Assembly: GCA_965262665.1 (NCBI GenBank)
Contig: CBDHFR010000004.1
Location: forward strand, 496,001 to 560,000
Direction of reading: 5' to 3'
From: CBDBND01 sp965262665
GTDB lineage: Bacteria; Pseudomonadota; Alphaproteobacteria; Rhodospirillales; Rhodospirillaceae
Length of the DNA: 64,000 nt
Under the pieces are notes generated by a model. That model saw nothing but the letters and a program-made list of their open reading frames with translations. It was not told the origin of the DNA and made no database searches. Below, in pieces: positions 27,716 through 35,376 of this stretch. How positions within the stretch are numbered: the first letter of the stretch is position 1; each line of letters starts with the position of its first letter. Made by a program: the position numbers and the translations under genes.

Positions 27716-28222
27716 TGGCTTTGGAGGAATAGGTTATTTCGTAATCTGTAATAGACATTAACTTATTGATTTTAATTTAATAATAATTACTCCTACCCCT
27801 TGACGCCACCATTTAGTTCTGTTGCCGTAAGCATACCGTAAGGGGATTCATTACAACTACAGCGCATCCCAGCGCACGCTTGTCGTAAGCCTTCGGTCAG
27901 GCCGGGATGGAGCGCACGACGTTGCGACCATGGTCCGCGTCGGTGGAAACGCTTACAGGAATTCGGCAGCTCCTTGGGTATTTGTTTTGCCTTAGCCAGA
28001 ATTCCGTGGTGCGTGCCGCAAAATCTATCGACCAAGCTGCCGGTCGGCCGCGTCCAGCCCATTTGCGTACATTGTTCCGCTGAAAGCGAGAGGACCGTGG
28101 CTCCGGCCCAAGCAATCGTGTTCCGCCATTCGTTCTCTGCCATATTTGGTGCCCCGATCAGCTTGGCAAAAAGAGTCCGCTGCGCATCCATCTCGTCCCG
28201 GTTTTGCCACACCATTTGAGAG
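27716..28222. repeat. Segmental duplication, copy A (507 bp)
   Basis: This stretch is nearly identical to 41878-42156 plus 43067-43294; I saw one substitution, near 27773. Copy A is uninterrupted and shows the empty site (CCTTAGCC around 27992) of the IS5 insertion in copy B. It is bounded by the ISAs1 remnant on the left and an IS3 remnant on the right. Confidence 0.9.
27793..28222 (-). pseudogene. Hypothetical protein gene, 5'-truncated copy A
   Basis: I do not recognise the protein. The visible part begins VWQNRDEMDAQRTLFAKLIG and continues with EWRNTIAWAGATVLSLSAEQ to a stop at 27793. The full start (KKSKRLAQQNWRDWLRMAEG) survives only in copy B at 43.3 kb. Here it is cut at 28222, where an IS3 remnant begins. 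The tail is Cys/Arg-rich and may itself be out of frame. Confidence 0.55.
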
Positions 28223-29190
28223 TGACGTTGCTCCCGGATCCCGGACCAGACGGTAAATTAAATACCGACCTGGAGGGACAGGATGACAAAGCAGACGAGG
28301 CGGCGGTTTTCGCCAGAATACAAGGAACAGTCGGTTGCCCGGCTATCGGAGCCGGGTGCGACACATAGCAGCGTGGCTGCCGAGCCCGGCGTCACGCCAA
28401 CGCAGTTGAAGACCTGGCGGCTCGAGCTTGAGGCCGCGGGTTCGACCGCGGCGACCGCGGCGCAGAAAGCCGAGGCCGCTGAGCTGGCGCAGCATTCGCC
28501 GGGATAACAAGCGGCTGACGGAGGAGGTTGAGGTTCTGCGCAAAGCCTCGGCTTTTTTTGCTCAATGGGCGGCGAAGACATGAAAACGAAGCACGCTTTC
28601 ATCGCCGCCCATGCTTCAGGGCCCGCCATCCGGTTCATGTGCCGGGTCCTAGGGGTTGCTCACAGTTGGTTCCACGCCCGGCGGCGTGCGGCCCAAAAGA
28701 GAGCTGAACGCGCTGCCTGGCGTGACCGGCTCGGATCAGAGATCCGGGAGATCTTCGAGCAGAGCAAGAGGTGCTACGGCGCCCCTCGGATCCATGCCGA
28801 GTTGAAGGCCCGCGGCTTTCGCATCTCGAAGCGCACGGTCGCCAAGCTCATGCGAGAGAACGGCATTCGTCCACCGCGCGGCAGGCGGCGGGCGCCAATC
28901 ACCACCGACAGCCGCCACTCCCATGCGATCGCGCCCAATCTGCTTGACCGCAACTTCGAAGCCGTTGCGCCCGATGCGGTCTGGCGCGCTGACATCTCCT
29001 ACATCCCAACTGACGAAGGCTGGCTCTACCTCGCCGCCGTCAAGGATCTGGCCACGATGGAGATCGCCGGCTGGTCGATGTCCGAGCGGCTGAAGAGCGT
29101 CCTGTGCGAGGATGCGCTGACGATGGCGATCCGCAACCGCCGGCCGCCCATGGGGCTGATCCACCATTGCGATCGCGGTGTGCAAGGCGG
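28223..29190 (+). mobile_element. IS3-family remnant, cut by an IS30-derived element
   Basis: This is the 5' part of an IS3 element: orfA, frameshift region and most of orfB. The 3' end is lost where IS30-like inverted-repeat sequence begins (about 29185-29192). A 35-bp piece around the same orfB site recurs at 50.87 kb next to another IS30 fragment. Confidence 0.8.
28283..29187 (+). pseudogene. IS3-family orfA/orfB transposase, frameshifted and 3'-truncated
   Basis: OrfA starts MTKQTRRRFSPEYKEQSVAR and carries a typical HTH. Near 28495 the frame breaks and the leucine-zipper-like end (RRDNKRLTEEVEVLRKASAF) continues in another frame. OrfB (from 28580) has RCYGAPRIHAELKARGFRIS, the first catalytic Asp in VWRADISYIPT and the second in IHHCDRGVQ, where it is cut. 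The catalytic Glu region is missing. Confidence 0.85.
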
Positions 29191-29643
29191 GTTCAACCGG
29201 TCGTCGCAACACGTTCAGTTTGACTGGCCTGCAAGCACTGGTCCAGAGCTTCGGCGGGAGTTCTCCATCCGAGGGTCTTGCGGGGCCGTGTATTGAGCGC
29301 GTCAGCAACAACTGCGAGTACGTCCGGACTGTGTGCGCTCAGATCGGTTCCTTTCGGGAAGTACTGTCGAAGCAATCCATTGGTGTTCTCGTTCGTTCCG
29401 CGTTGCCAAGGGCTGTGCGGTTCGCAGAAGTAGACGGGAAGGCCGGTTGCGATCCGCAGATCCGCATGCCTGGCCATCTCTGCTCCCTGGTCCCAGGTCA
29501 GCGAGCGGCGAAGCTGCGCTGGCAATGTCGTGATCGTCCGGGCGAATGCAACTTGCTCCGTCCAGACCGATCCGACCGCCGTCTGCGTACCGTCATAGCA
29601 ACCTCCTATGCCAGAGTGTTGCGACGACCGGTTGAACCCGCCT
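29185..29643 (-). mobile_element. Miniature IS30-derived element with 28-bp perfect inverted repeats
   Basis: Inverted repeats at 29185-29212 and 29616-29643 match perfectly over 28 bp (core GTTCAACCGGTCGTCGCAAC). Inside is an internally deleted IS30 transposase: the first about 22 codons (from ATG at about 29597) joined to the last about 110 (29193-29525). At 0.46 kb it keeps both ends and could be mobilised in trans by a full IS30. Confidence 0.75.
29193..29525 (-). pseudogene. IS30-family transposase, C-terminal part
   Basis: The 110 residues carry SLTWDQGAEMARHADLRI and PVYFCEPHSPWQRGTNENTN, followed by GLLRQYFPKGTDLS. These include the late catalytic Asp and Glu of the IS30 DDE domain. 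The central part of the gene is deleted; the N-terminal codons lie at 29530-29599 on the same strand. Confidence 0.85.
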
Positions 29644-29676
29644 GGTTTTCGGAAGGGACAGGTTTTGAATCACCTA

Positions 29677-29727
29677 AGGCTAGGAGACCTTACTTCCTGC
29701 TTCAAGGCGATTTAGTCTGACAATGCC
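29677..29727. repeat. Left arm of about 48-bp inverted repeat around the VOC gene
   Basis: The first 19 bp (29677-29695, AGGCTAGGAGACCTTACTT) recur perfectly inverted at 30445-30463. Similarity continues inward with few changes through GATTTAGTCTG. The inner end (29712-29727, TTAGTCTGACAATGCC) is also a solo terminal repeat found elsewhere in the window. Confidence 0.85.
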
Positions 29728-29734
29728 GTATCTC

Positions 29735-30304
29735 TTAATCCGGCACTTCCGAACTGGGCACATGGAACTGGGTCAGATTCACCAGGATGCCGTCGCGGTC
29801 GAAGAACAGGCTTTCGTAGGACTGGGTGTCGGACCCTTCCTGCGGAAACAGCACGATGGGTTCTGAGACGATGGAATAGCCCGCCGCTTTGACCTTGTCG
29901 TTAATGCCGAAAATGTCGGAGGTGACAAACACCAGAGCCGCATCGCCGGTTTCGACGAAGGTGCGGGGGTCCGGCGTGGGCGGCTGAGTGTCGCCAACGA
30001 ACTGAAACAGCGCCACATTGGCGATCACACCATCACCCGATTGCAGATGCACCACCCGCACGGTCTTATTCTCAAGACCGAGAATCCGATCCCACTCTTC
30101 GCTTTTGAACGTTCGTTCGAAGCGAATGCGAAGCTCAAGGATGTCGCGATAAAGTTTGAGGGACTCATCGACATCGCGCACGAAGTGAGCGGACCGCATG
30201 AGGGGCGTGACAATGAAGCCGTCGGGGATGTCTGGTATTTGTGCGTTGGCGGGGGAAGTACTCCAGAGAGAAAACAGAAGACAGGTGAGCAAGACGCGTT
30301 TCAT
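29735..30304 (-). CDS. Exported VOC-superfamily (glyoxalase/dioxygenase-like) protein
   Basis: The 189-residue protein has a signal peptide of about 21 residues (RVLLTCLLFSLWSTSPANAQ). One vicinal-oxygen-chelate domain follows (SAHFVRDVDESLKLYRDILE ... SYESLFFDRDGILVNLTQF). VOC proteins are metal enzymes or binding proteins acting on small organic molecules; an exported one is less usual. The first metal-ligand His (SAHFV) and a late Gln/His region are visible. The gene is alone between long inverted repeats and IS remnants, suggesting it travels as a cassette. Confidence 0.78.
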   Translation of the reverse strand: MKRVLLTCLLFSLWSTSPANAQIPDIPDGFIVTPLMRSAHFVRDVDESLKLYRDILELRIRFERTFKSEEWDRILGLENKTVRVVHLQSGDGVIANVALFQFVGDTQPPTPDPRTFVETGDAALVFVTSDIFGINDKVKAAGYSIVSEPIVLFPQEGSDTQSYESLFFDRDGILVNLTQFHVPSSEVPD

Positions 30305-30412
30305 GGTCGTATTCCTACTTTAAAAGTCTTCGGTGAAACTCATGGGCTTGGTGAATTTGCGACATAATACCGAAAATGTCCGATTAGTCAGGCAACCAAT
30401 GTCCGCTTTCAA

Positions 30413-30463
30413 GGTTTTGGCAGACTAAATCGGCTTGAGTTGGAAAGTAAGGTCTCCTAGCCT
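30413..30463. repeat. Right arm of the inverted repeat around the VOC gene
   Basis: This is the inverted counterpart of 29677-29727. The outer 19 bp are identical, and the inner part reads CAGACTAAATCGGCTTGAG. The two arms enclose a 787-bp unit containing only the VOC gene. No target-site duplication is obvious outside the arms. Confidence 0.85.
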
Positions 30464-30876
30464 CCGGCGATGCACAATCCCTTCCGTTATTTCAATAGCT
30501 CGCCTTCCGTAATGGGGCGGTCGATGTCAAGCACAGATCTTCACGATCTTCCGGCCTGACACGATCTGACACGATCTCTTGAACATGAAACACCTTCGCC
30601 TGCGGGCGATCGTCGTCCCGGGTATGGTCAACTTAGGTGGTTGCCTTGGCAGAAGCAGGTGACTGACTCGTGAGCGCGGCACGGAGAAGGGTCCACGATC
30701 CCGCGTATGTCCGTCGCCAGGCTCTCGCTTCCGTCCGTGGTCAGCGCAGCGGCTGCCAACATAATGCCTGGTCCAAGACGATTCCCGAGTGCCAATCTGA
30801 ATAGCGTGCTCGAACGCGATTAAGCGAGTAGAGCAACGCCCCCCTAAATTGTCACTTCAAACAAGGTGAAACTACG
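30464..30876. other. Gene-free spacer between VOC cassette and recombinase
   Basis: About 410 bp contain no convincing gene. A short direct repeat (GACACGATCT, twice near 30560) is present. The last 30 bp carry an AAGGTG-type ribosome site for the recombinase. Confidence 0.4.
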
Positions 30877-31902
30877 ATGCCAAAACTCAATGCCAAGAAT
30901 GAAAGAATCAAGCGTCGGTATTTCATTTATCTTAAGGAAGCCAATCGCATGAGTGAGGCGGCAATTGACGGCGCCGCGCGAGCTCTCCATCACTTTGAGA
31001 CGTATACCGGGTTCAAGGATTTCAAGACGTTTTATCAACAACAGGCCATCGATTTCAAACGCCATCTCGAAAAGCAGACCGGTTTGCGATCCGGTAAGAA
31101 ACTGAGCAAAGCGACGCTCAACTCTGAGCTGAAGGCCCTCAAACGCTTTTTTCATTGGTTGGCGGGTCGGCCCGGTTTCAAATCCCGTTTTGCCTATTCC
31201 GATGCGGAGTATTTCAACCTGTCTCACAAGGACGCGCGTGTTGCCACGGCAAGGCGGACCAAACCGTGCCCGACCCTGGATCAGGTCCGCCACGTGCTGG
31301 CTCAAATGCCATATGGAACGGATATCGAAAAGCGGGACCGGGCACTTGTTGCCTTTGTCGCGCTTACGGGTGCGCGGGACGGCGCTGTTGCATCATTGAA
31401 ACTCAAACATGTGGACCCCATGCAAGGGGTTGTCAGACACGACGCCCGGGAAGTCGCAACCAAGAACAGTAAGACCTTCGACACCTATTTCTTTCCTGTG
31501 GGAGAGGACATCCATCAGATCGTGGTTGAATGGATTGAACACCTTCAGACAAATCTGCTGTGGGGTCATGACGACCCCTTGTTTTCAGCCACCAATGTGC
31601 GGGTTGACAAGGACGGCAGGCTCGCTGCCCTCGGCTTGAAGCGTCAGAATTGGAGCACTACGGAACCTATCCGGCGCGTCTTTAGGGCAGCTTTTGAACT
31701 GGCAGGTCTGCCCTACTACCGGCCGCACAGCTTCCGCGACATGCTGGTGCATTACGGAGAGAAAATCTGCAAGACGCCTGAGGAATTTAAGGCATGGAGC
31801 CAGAATTTGGGCCACGAACGTGTGCTTACGACCTTCATGAGCTACGGCGAGGTGCCAAGCCGACGCCAAGGTGAATTAATCCTGGGCTTAAAGACAACAT
31901 AG
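30877..31902 (+). CDS. Tyrosine recombinase / phage-type integrase
   Basis: The 341-residue site-specific recombinase has an N-terminal SAM-like core-binding domain (about residues 10-105) and a catalytic domain with all expected residues. These are Arg167 in LTGARDGAVASL, a Lys in the beta-hairpin TKNSKTFD, His284 and Arg287 in HSFRDMLVHYG, His313 in LGHERVLTTF and Tyr323 in MSYGEV. It could catalyse strand exchange, but no att sites, phage genes or conjugation genes are visible nearby. It may be left from an integrated element or belong to a small recombinase-only cassette. Confidence 0.9.
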   Translation: MPKLNAKNERIKRRYFIYLKEANRMSEAAIDGAARALHHFETYTGFKDFKTFYQQQAIDFKRHLEKQTGLRSGKKLSKATLNSELKALKRFFHWLAGRPGFKSRFAYSDAEYFNLSHKDARVATARRTKPCPTLDQVRHVLAQMPYGTDIEKRDRALVAFVALTGARDGAVASLKLKHVDPMQGVVRHDAREVATKNSKTFDTYFFPVGEDIHQIVVEWIEHLQTNLLWGHDDPLFSATNVRVDKDGRLAALGLKRQNWSTTEPIRRVFRAAFELAGLPYYRPHSFRDMLVHYGEKICKTPEEFKAWSQNLGHERVLTTFMSYGEVPSRRQGELILGLKTT

Positions 31903-31973
31903 CAAGAATATTTGCTTCGCTTGGTAGATTGTTCCTTCCAACGACTTCATTTCGTTAATTTGAGAGAATACGG

Positions 31974-33326
31974 TCACGCTTCGCGCGTTACGCCGCTAAG
32001 GTCCATGCTTTTCCTATAGGGGCGGAAAGTGTGTGCAAGGAGAACAACGCCAAGGGCGGTGGCCGCCGTCGCCACCATTGATAGTGCAGAGCGCAAAGAA
32101 GTGTCGTCTCCGAAGCCATAGTCGGTCACCAGCGCTACAGCGAACGGGCCGAGACCCACACCGATTAGATTTACCAGGAAGTAAAGCACCGCTGTGGCCT
32201 GTGCCCTCAGACGGTTAGGTGTCAAGTCCTGAAGTGCGGAGATGGTGGGGGCCACGGTCATGGCACCCAAGAAGAAGGTCCAAAACAGAAAGAATAACGC
32301 GCCATTGACCGTCGGCATTAAGGACCCCAGTGCCGCCGGCACGAGCATAGCGGCGGCACAGGCCACCAGAACCTTGAGCTTCGCCGCTTCAACACCCCGC
32401 TTGGTCAGCCAATCTGCCAAGGCGCCGCCGGTGACGGCACCAATTAGTCCCCCCGCCAGGATCACCGCTCCCATGCGCACACCCGCTTCTGATGCTGTGA
32501 GTCCGTAACTGCGGATGTAGAACGTCGGGGTCCAGGCGGCGATTCCGTTGGCGGCGGCCACCAGACTAGTATAACCGCCGAACAGGGTGGCGTAGGTGCG
32601 CCAATGGCGAACGGCGAAACTGAGCGCTTCGCTCACAGTGACCGTGCCCGACGGAGCCCCGTTTCTTTCGTCGTGCCGGGCTGGTTCTTTCAGCGTTGCC
32701 ATGAGTAAGGCAACGGGCAGTCCCGCCAAGCCCACCAGGACAAAAACCATCTGCCAGGGCTTGAGAACGCCAAAGATCGGAACCGAGATCGCTCCCATGT
32801 CTATCGTCGCCTTTACCACCGCCGCGCCGGCCAAAAGCCCCAGTCCCATGCCGGCAGAGATACCGGCGGCAAACACGCCCAAAGGCAACGCCCGGCGGAA
32901 AGCGGGAAAGGAATCCCCAATTAGGGAGTTGGCGGCTGGCACCAGGGCCGCTTCGCCGATGCCCACCCCGACCCGTGCTAAGAACAGGTGCGTAAAGGTC
33001 TTTGCGAGGCCGCAGGCAGCGGTCATGACGCTCCAGGCGGCGATACCGACAGTTATGATGGCGCGTCGGCTTTTAGCGTCGGCGAGCCGGGCCAGGGGAA
33101 GGGCCATCACACTATAGAACAGAGCAAAAGCAAACCCATGCAGAAGGCTAATTCCAGTGTCACTGATGCCGAGGTCGGCCCGCACCGGTTCGACCAGGAG
33201 GGTGAGAATCTGCCGGTCAACGAGGGCGACTACGTTGGCAAGGGTCAAAACCGCTACCGCATACCAAGCTACTGCCGGATGGGGCCAGTGCTCCCCAGAT
33301 CCGGAGCCAATATCAGCATCGGTCAT
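31974..33326 (-). CDS. MFS transporter (spinster-like)
   Basis: This 450-residue, 12-helix major facilitator has the loop signature LARLADAKSRRAIITVGIAA and WSVMTAACGLAKTF, common in spinster-like MFS proteins. The substrate cannot be read. It is divergent from an amidohydrolase gene (135 bp apart), which suggests uptake of that enzyme's substrate or export of its product; this is inference. Confidence 0.9.
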   Translation of the reverse strand: MTDADIGSGSGEHWPHPAVAWYAVAVLTLANVVALVDRQILTLLVEPVRADLGISDTGISLLHGFAFALFYSVMALPLARLADAKSRRAIITVGIAAWSVMTAACGLAKTFTHLFLARVGVGIGEAALVPAANSLIGDSFPAFRRALPLGVFAAGISAGMGLGLLAGAAVVKATIDMGAISVPIFGVLKPWQMVFVLVGLAGLPVALLMATLKEPARHDERNGAPSGTVTVSEALSFAVRHWRTYATLFGGYTSLVAAANGIAAWTPTFYIRSYGLTASEAGVRMGAVILAGGLIGAVTGGALADWLTKRGVEAAKLKVLVACAAAMLVPAALGSLMPTVNGALFFLFWTFFLGAMTVAPTISALQDLTPNRLRAQATAVLYFLVNLIGVGLGPFAVALVTDYGFGDDTSLRSALSMVATAATALGVVLLAHTFRPYRKSMDLSGVTREA

Positions 33327-33461
33327 GTAAGATTACCCTCGCACCTGCAAGCCCGGGTGTTTTCCCATTATTGGTTGGTGGCTATGGGATTCCTTTGTGC
33401 GGGATAAGTTGCCGGGGCTACAATTCCGTAAACGCTGCTAAGTCTAGCCGGGGAGGCACCC

Positions 33462-34508
33462 TTGGGATACATCGATTCCGACACTCATGTCCTGGAGACC
33501 GAGGCAACGTGGTCCTACCTTTCTGCAGATGAAGCTCGTTTTCGTCCCCAGGTTCGCGACACCGACGGCAGTCAGGAGCAGTTCCACGGTCTTACCCGAT
33601 TTTGGGACCTCGACGGCCAGCTTGCCCCCCGCGGTCTCACCGGACATACGGTTCCAGGCCAGCCCCCTGACTCGGTGCGGGCGCTGGACGATCCGGCTGG
33701 ACGGGTGTCTTGGATGGATGATTTAGGTGTAGACACCCAAGTCATCATCCCCAGTTTCTTTCTCGCCATGCTCATTTCCGATGCGCCGGCCCAAATAGCT
33801 CTGGCGCACAGCTATAACCGCTGGATGGCCGATTGCTGCCGGGATTCAAACGGGCGCCTACGTTGGTGTCTGGTGCCGCCACTTCTGGATATGGATGCAG
33901 CCGTAGAAGAAGTACATTTCGGCGCCGACAACGGCGCCGCGTCGGTGTTGATGCGTCCGTTGGAATGCAGCCGGCTGCTTACGGACCCCTATTTCCATCC
34001 GCTCTATGCAGCAGCTGAAAGGCGGGGCCTCGCCATTGGCGTTCACATTGGCAATACGGGAGTCCCCGTTTACGCCAAGCTCGAGGCTGTTATGTACACC
34101 ATCGTGCCCATGGCCGCAGCCTTTGTGACCCTTTTCGTATCCGATTTCTCCGAGCGTTTTCGGAATTTGCACTTTGGATTTCTCGAAGCGGGTTCGGAGT
34201 GGCTGCCTTACGCCTTCCGTGAAATCTCCCGTGGTGCGGAAACGGCGCGCCGCCAGGACGTCAAGCTCAAGGAAACGCCCTTGGCTAGCACAAACTTCTT
34301 CATTGACTGCACTTTCGATGAGGACTTGCCCTATGTTCTCAAGTTTGCAGGCGGAGACAACCTGGTGTTGGGGTCCGACTTCGGCCATTCCGATTTCGGT
34401 ACTGACATGGGTGCACATGGTATGCTGTTGGAACGCACCGATGTGGACAAGGGTGTGCTTAAGAAAATTACCGAGGACAACGGACGTCGACTTTACGGCC
34501 TTGACTGA
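33462..34508 (+). CDS. Amidohydrolase (amidohydrolase-2 family, metal-dependent)
   Basis: The 348-residue TIM-barrel hydrolase starts at TTG 33462, preceded 6-7 nt upstream by GGGGAGG. Expected metal ligands include the early His in DSDTHVLE, the barrel His in IGVHIGNTG and the late Asp in VLGSDFGHSDFG. Family members decarboxylate or hydrolyse aromatic and related compounds; the substrate here is unknown. It is divergent from the MFS gene. Confidence 0.88.
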   Translation: MGYIDSDTHVLETEATWSYLSADEARFRPQVRDTDGSQEQFHGLTRFWDLDGQLAPRGLTGHTVPGQPPDSVRALDDPAGRVSWMDDLGVDTQVIIPSFFLAMLISDAPAQIALAHSYNRWMADCCRDSNGRLRWCLVPPLLDMDAAVEEVHFGADNGAASVLMRPLECSRLLTDPYFHPLYAAAERRGLAIGVHIGNTGVPVYAKLEAVMYTIVPMAAAFVTLFVSDFSERFRNLHFGFLEAGSEWLPYAFREISRGAETARRQDVKLKETPLASTNFFIDCTFDEDLPYVLKFAGGDNLVLGSDFGHSDFGTDMGAHGMLLERTDVDKGVLKKITEDNGRRLYGLD

Positions 34509-35103
34509 GGTGGCGTGCACAGTGAAAGGGGACGACACCATGAAACGTGTTTTTTTGGGTTTGCGGTCCGCGCTATTTTCATAATGACCGTAGGATCTAA
34601 CTCAGCAAAAATCAACTCAAGCCAGCCGGAAACCAGACTGAGCAACCAAGTCGCCGCCGTGATTGGGATAGCTGGCCTAACCTTCGCTTTACGCTCGGTA
34701 ACCGGCCTCTTCAACGCGCTACTCTAAGCCGAAGTATCTGGCTCATCATTCAGGCCCAATACCGATGCTGCAAGAAGTAGCCATCCGTGATTGCCTAGGC
34801 GCGACAGCTGCTACTAAGGTTCTATGGAGCCGACCACACGTCGCTGAATGACGCTGGGACGGTGGCGGGCACACGCGGTCCATCGCGGCGCTTAGTGACC
34901 GGCGTTTTTGACGGCGCGGCCACCGTCAGGCCCGGTGCCTAGCACTAGAGAAATTTCACCACGGCCCCCAATCAATACGGCCGCAACCCTTGTAGGGTCC
35001 GCGAGACGGCCCCATGCACGCCGCTCCAAAGGGATAGGGTGACCCGACACAACATCAACACCACTGAAAGTCGATTTTTGATTTTCCTATAGATTTCAAG
35101 ACC
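34509..35103. other. Spacer with at most a broken small ORF
   Basis: After the amidohydrolase, an ATG at about 34541 with a GGGG site opens MKRVFLGLRSALFS and stops. The other frame continues to 34727 (VAAVIGIAGLTFALRSV), which may be a frameshifted small membrane protein. I see nothing in 34730-35100. Confidence 0.35.
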
Positions 35104-35160
35104 CTAACATCACGCTTTCTGAACTCCGTGATGCGCTTCATGCAGCATACGCGGTGAGCA

Positions 35161-35376
35161 GTGGGGTTTCGAAAGCGTCACCATGCGCAGCCGGCGAATG
35201 TCAAGCAAGGCCTGACGCATACGCAAACGCCCGATGAGGACGCCGTTGTAGAAGACTATGCGATCGACATCGAGGACATCACGAACCAGCAGATCGTTTC
35301 CTTGATCAAATCCGAGTTTGCCGGCCATGCGCTCGCCGACCTCGTGGCCGAGATCCTTCGCGTCGAGGGGTAGCCT
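35161..35376 (+). pseudogene. Mrr-like restriction endonuclease fragment
   Basis: This short reading frame ends VSLIKSEFAGHALADLVAEI followed by LRVEG and a stop. That resembles the segment that leads into the nuclease domain of Mrr-type restriction enzymes, normally followed by a Tyr and the PD-(D/E)XK core. The core is absent. An in-frame TGA lies just upstream (35155-35157). The fragment is antisense to, and overlaps, the aberrant tail of pglX, so both were truncated at the same junction near 35.4 kb. Confidence 0.5.

Larger units (their letters stand above)
26252..27722 (-). pseudogene. ISAs1-family transposase, 5'-truncated and split by IS5
   Basis: The upstream piece (27224-27722) reads LHEAVELFVDEQKANGF, GDHGRIETRR, SHWAIENSLHWVMDMVFRDD and HAPANFTTIKHMAQNLIR. 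It stops at GKDSL where IS5 begins. The downstream piece (26252-26316) resumes RLRRKVAAWDDDFLASLITQ and stops. Together they are the C-terminal half of an ISAs1 transposase; the N-terminal half is lost at a junction near 27716. A 10-bp repeat expansion adds 10 residues at 27501-27545. Confidence 0.85.

Noticed and set aside
28736..29311. 191-codon minus-strand frame
   Set aside because: It is the antisense shadow of IS3 orfB.
30877..31902. Reading the recombinase as part of a prophage
   Set aside because: No phage structural, lysis or replication genes anywhere in the window.
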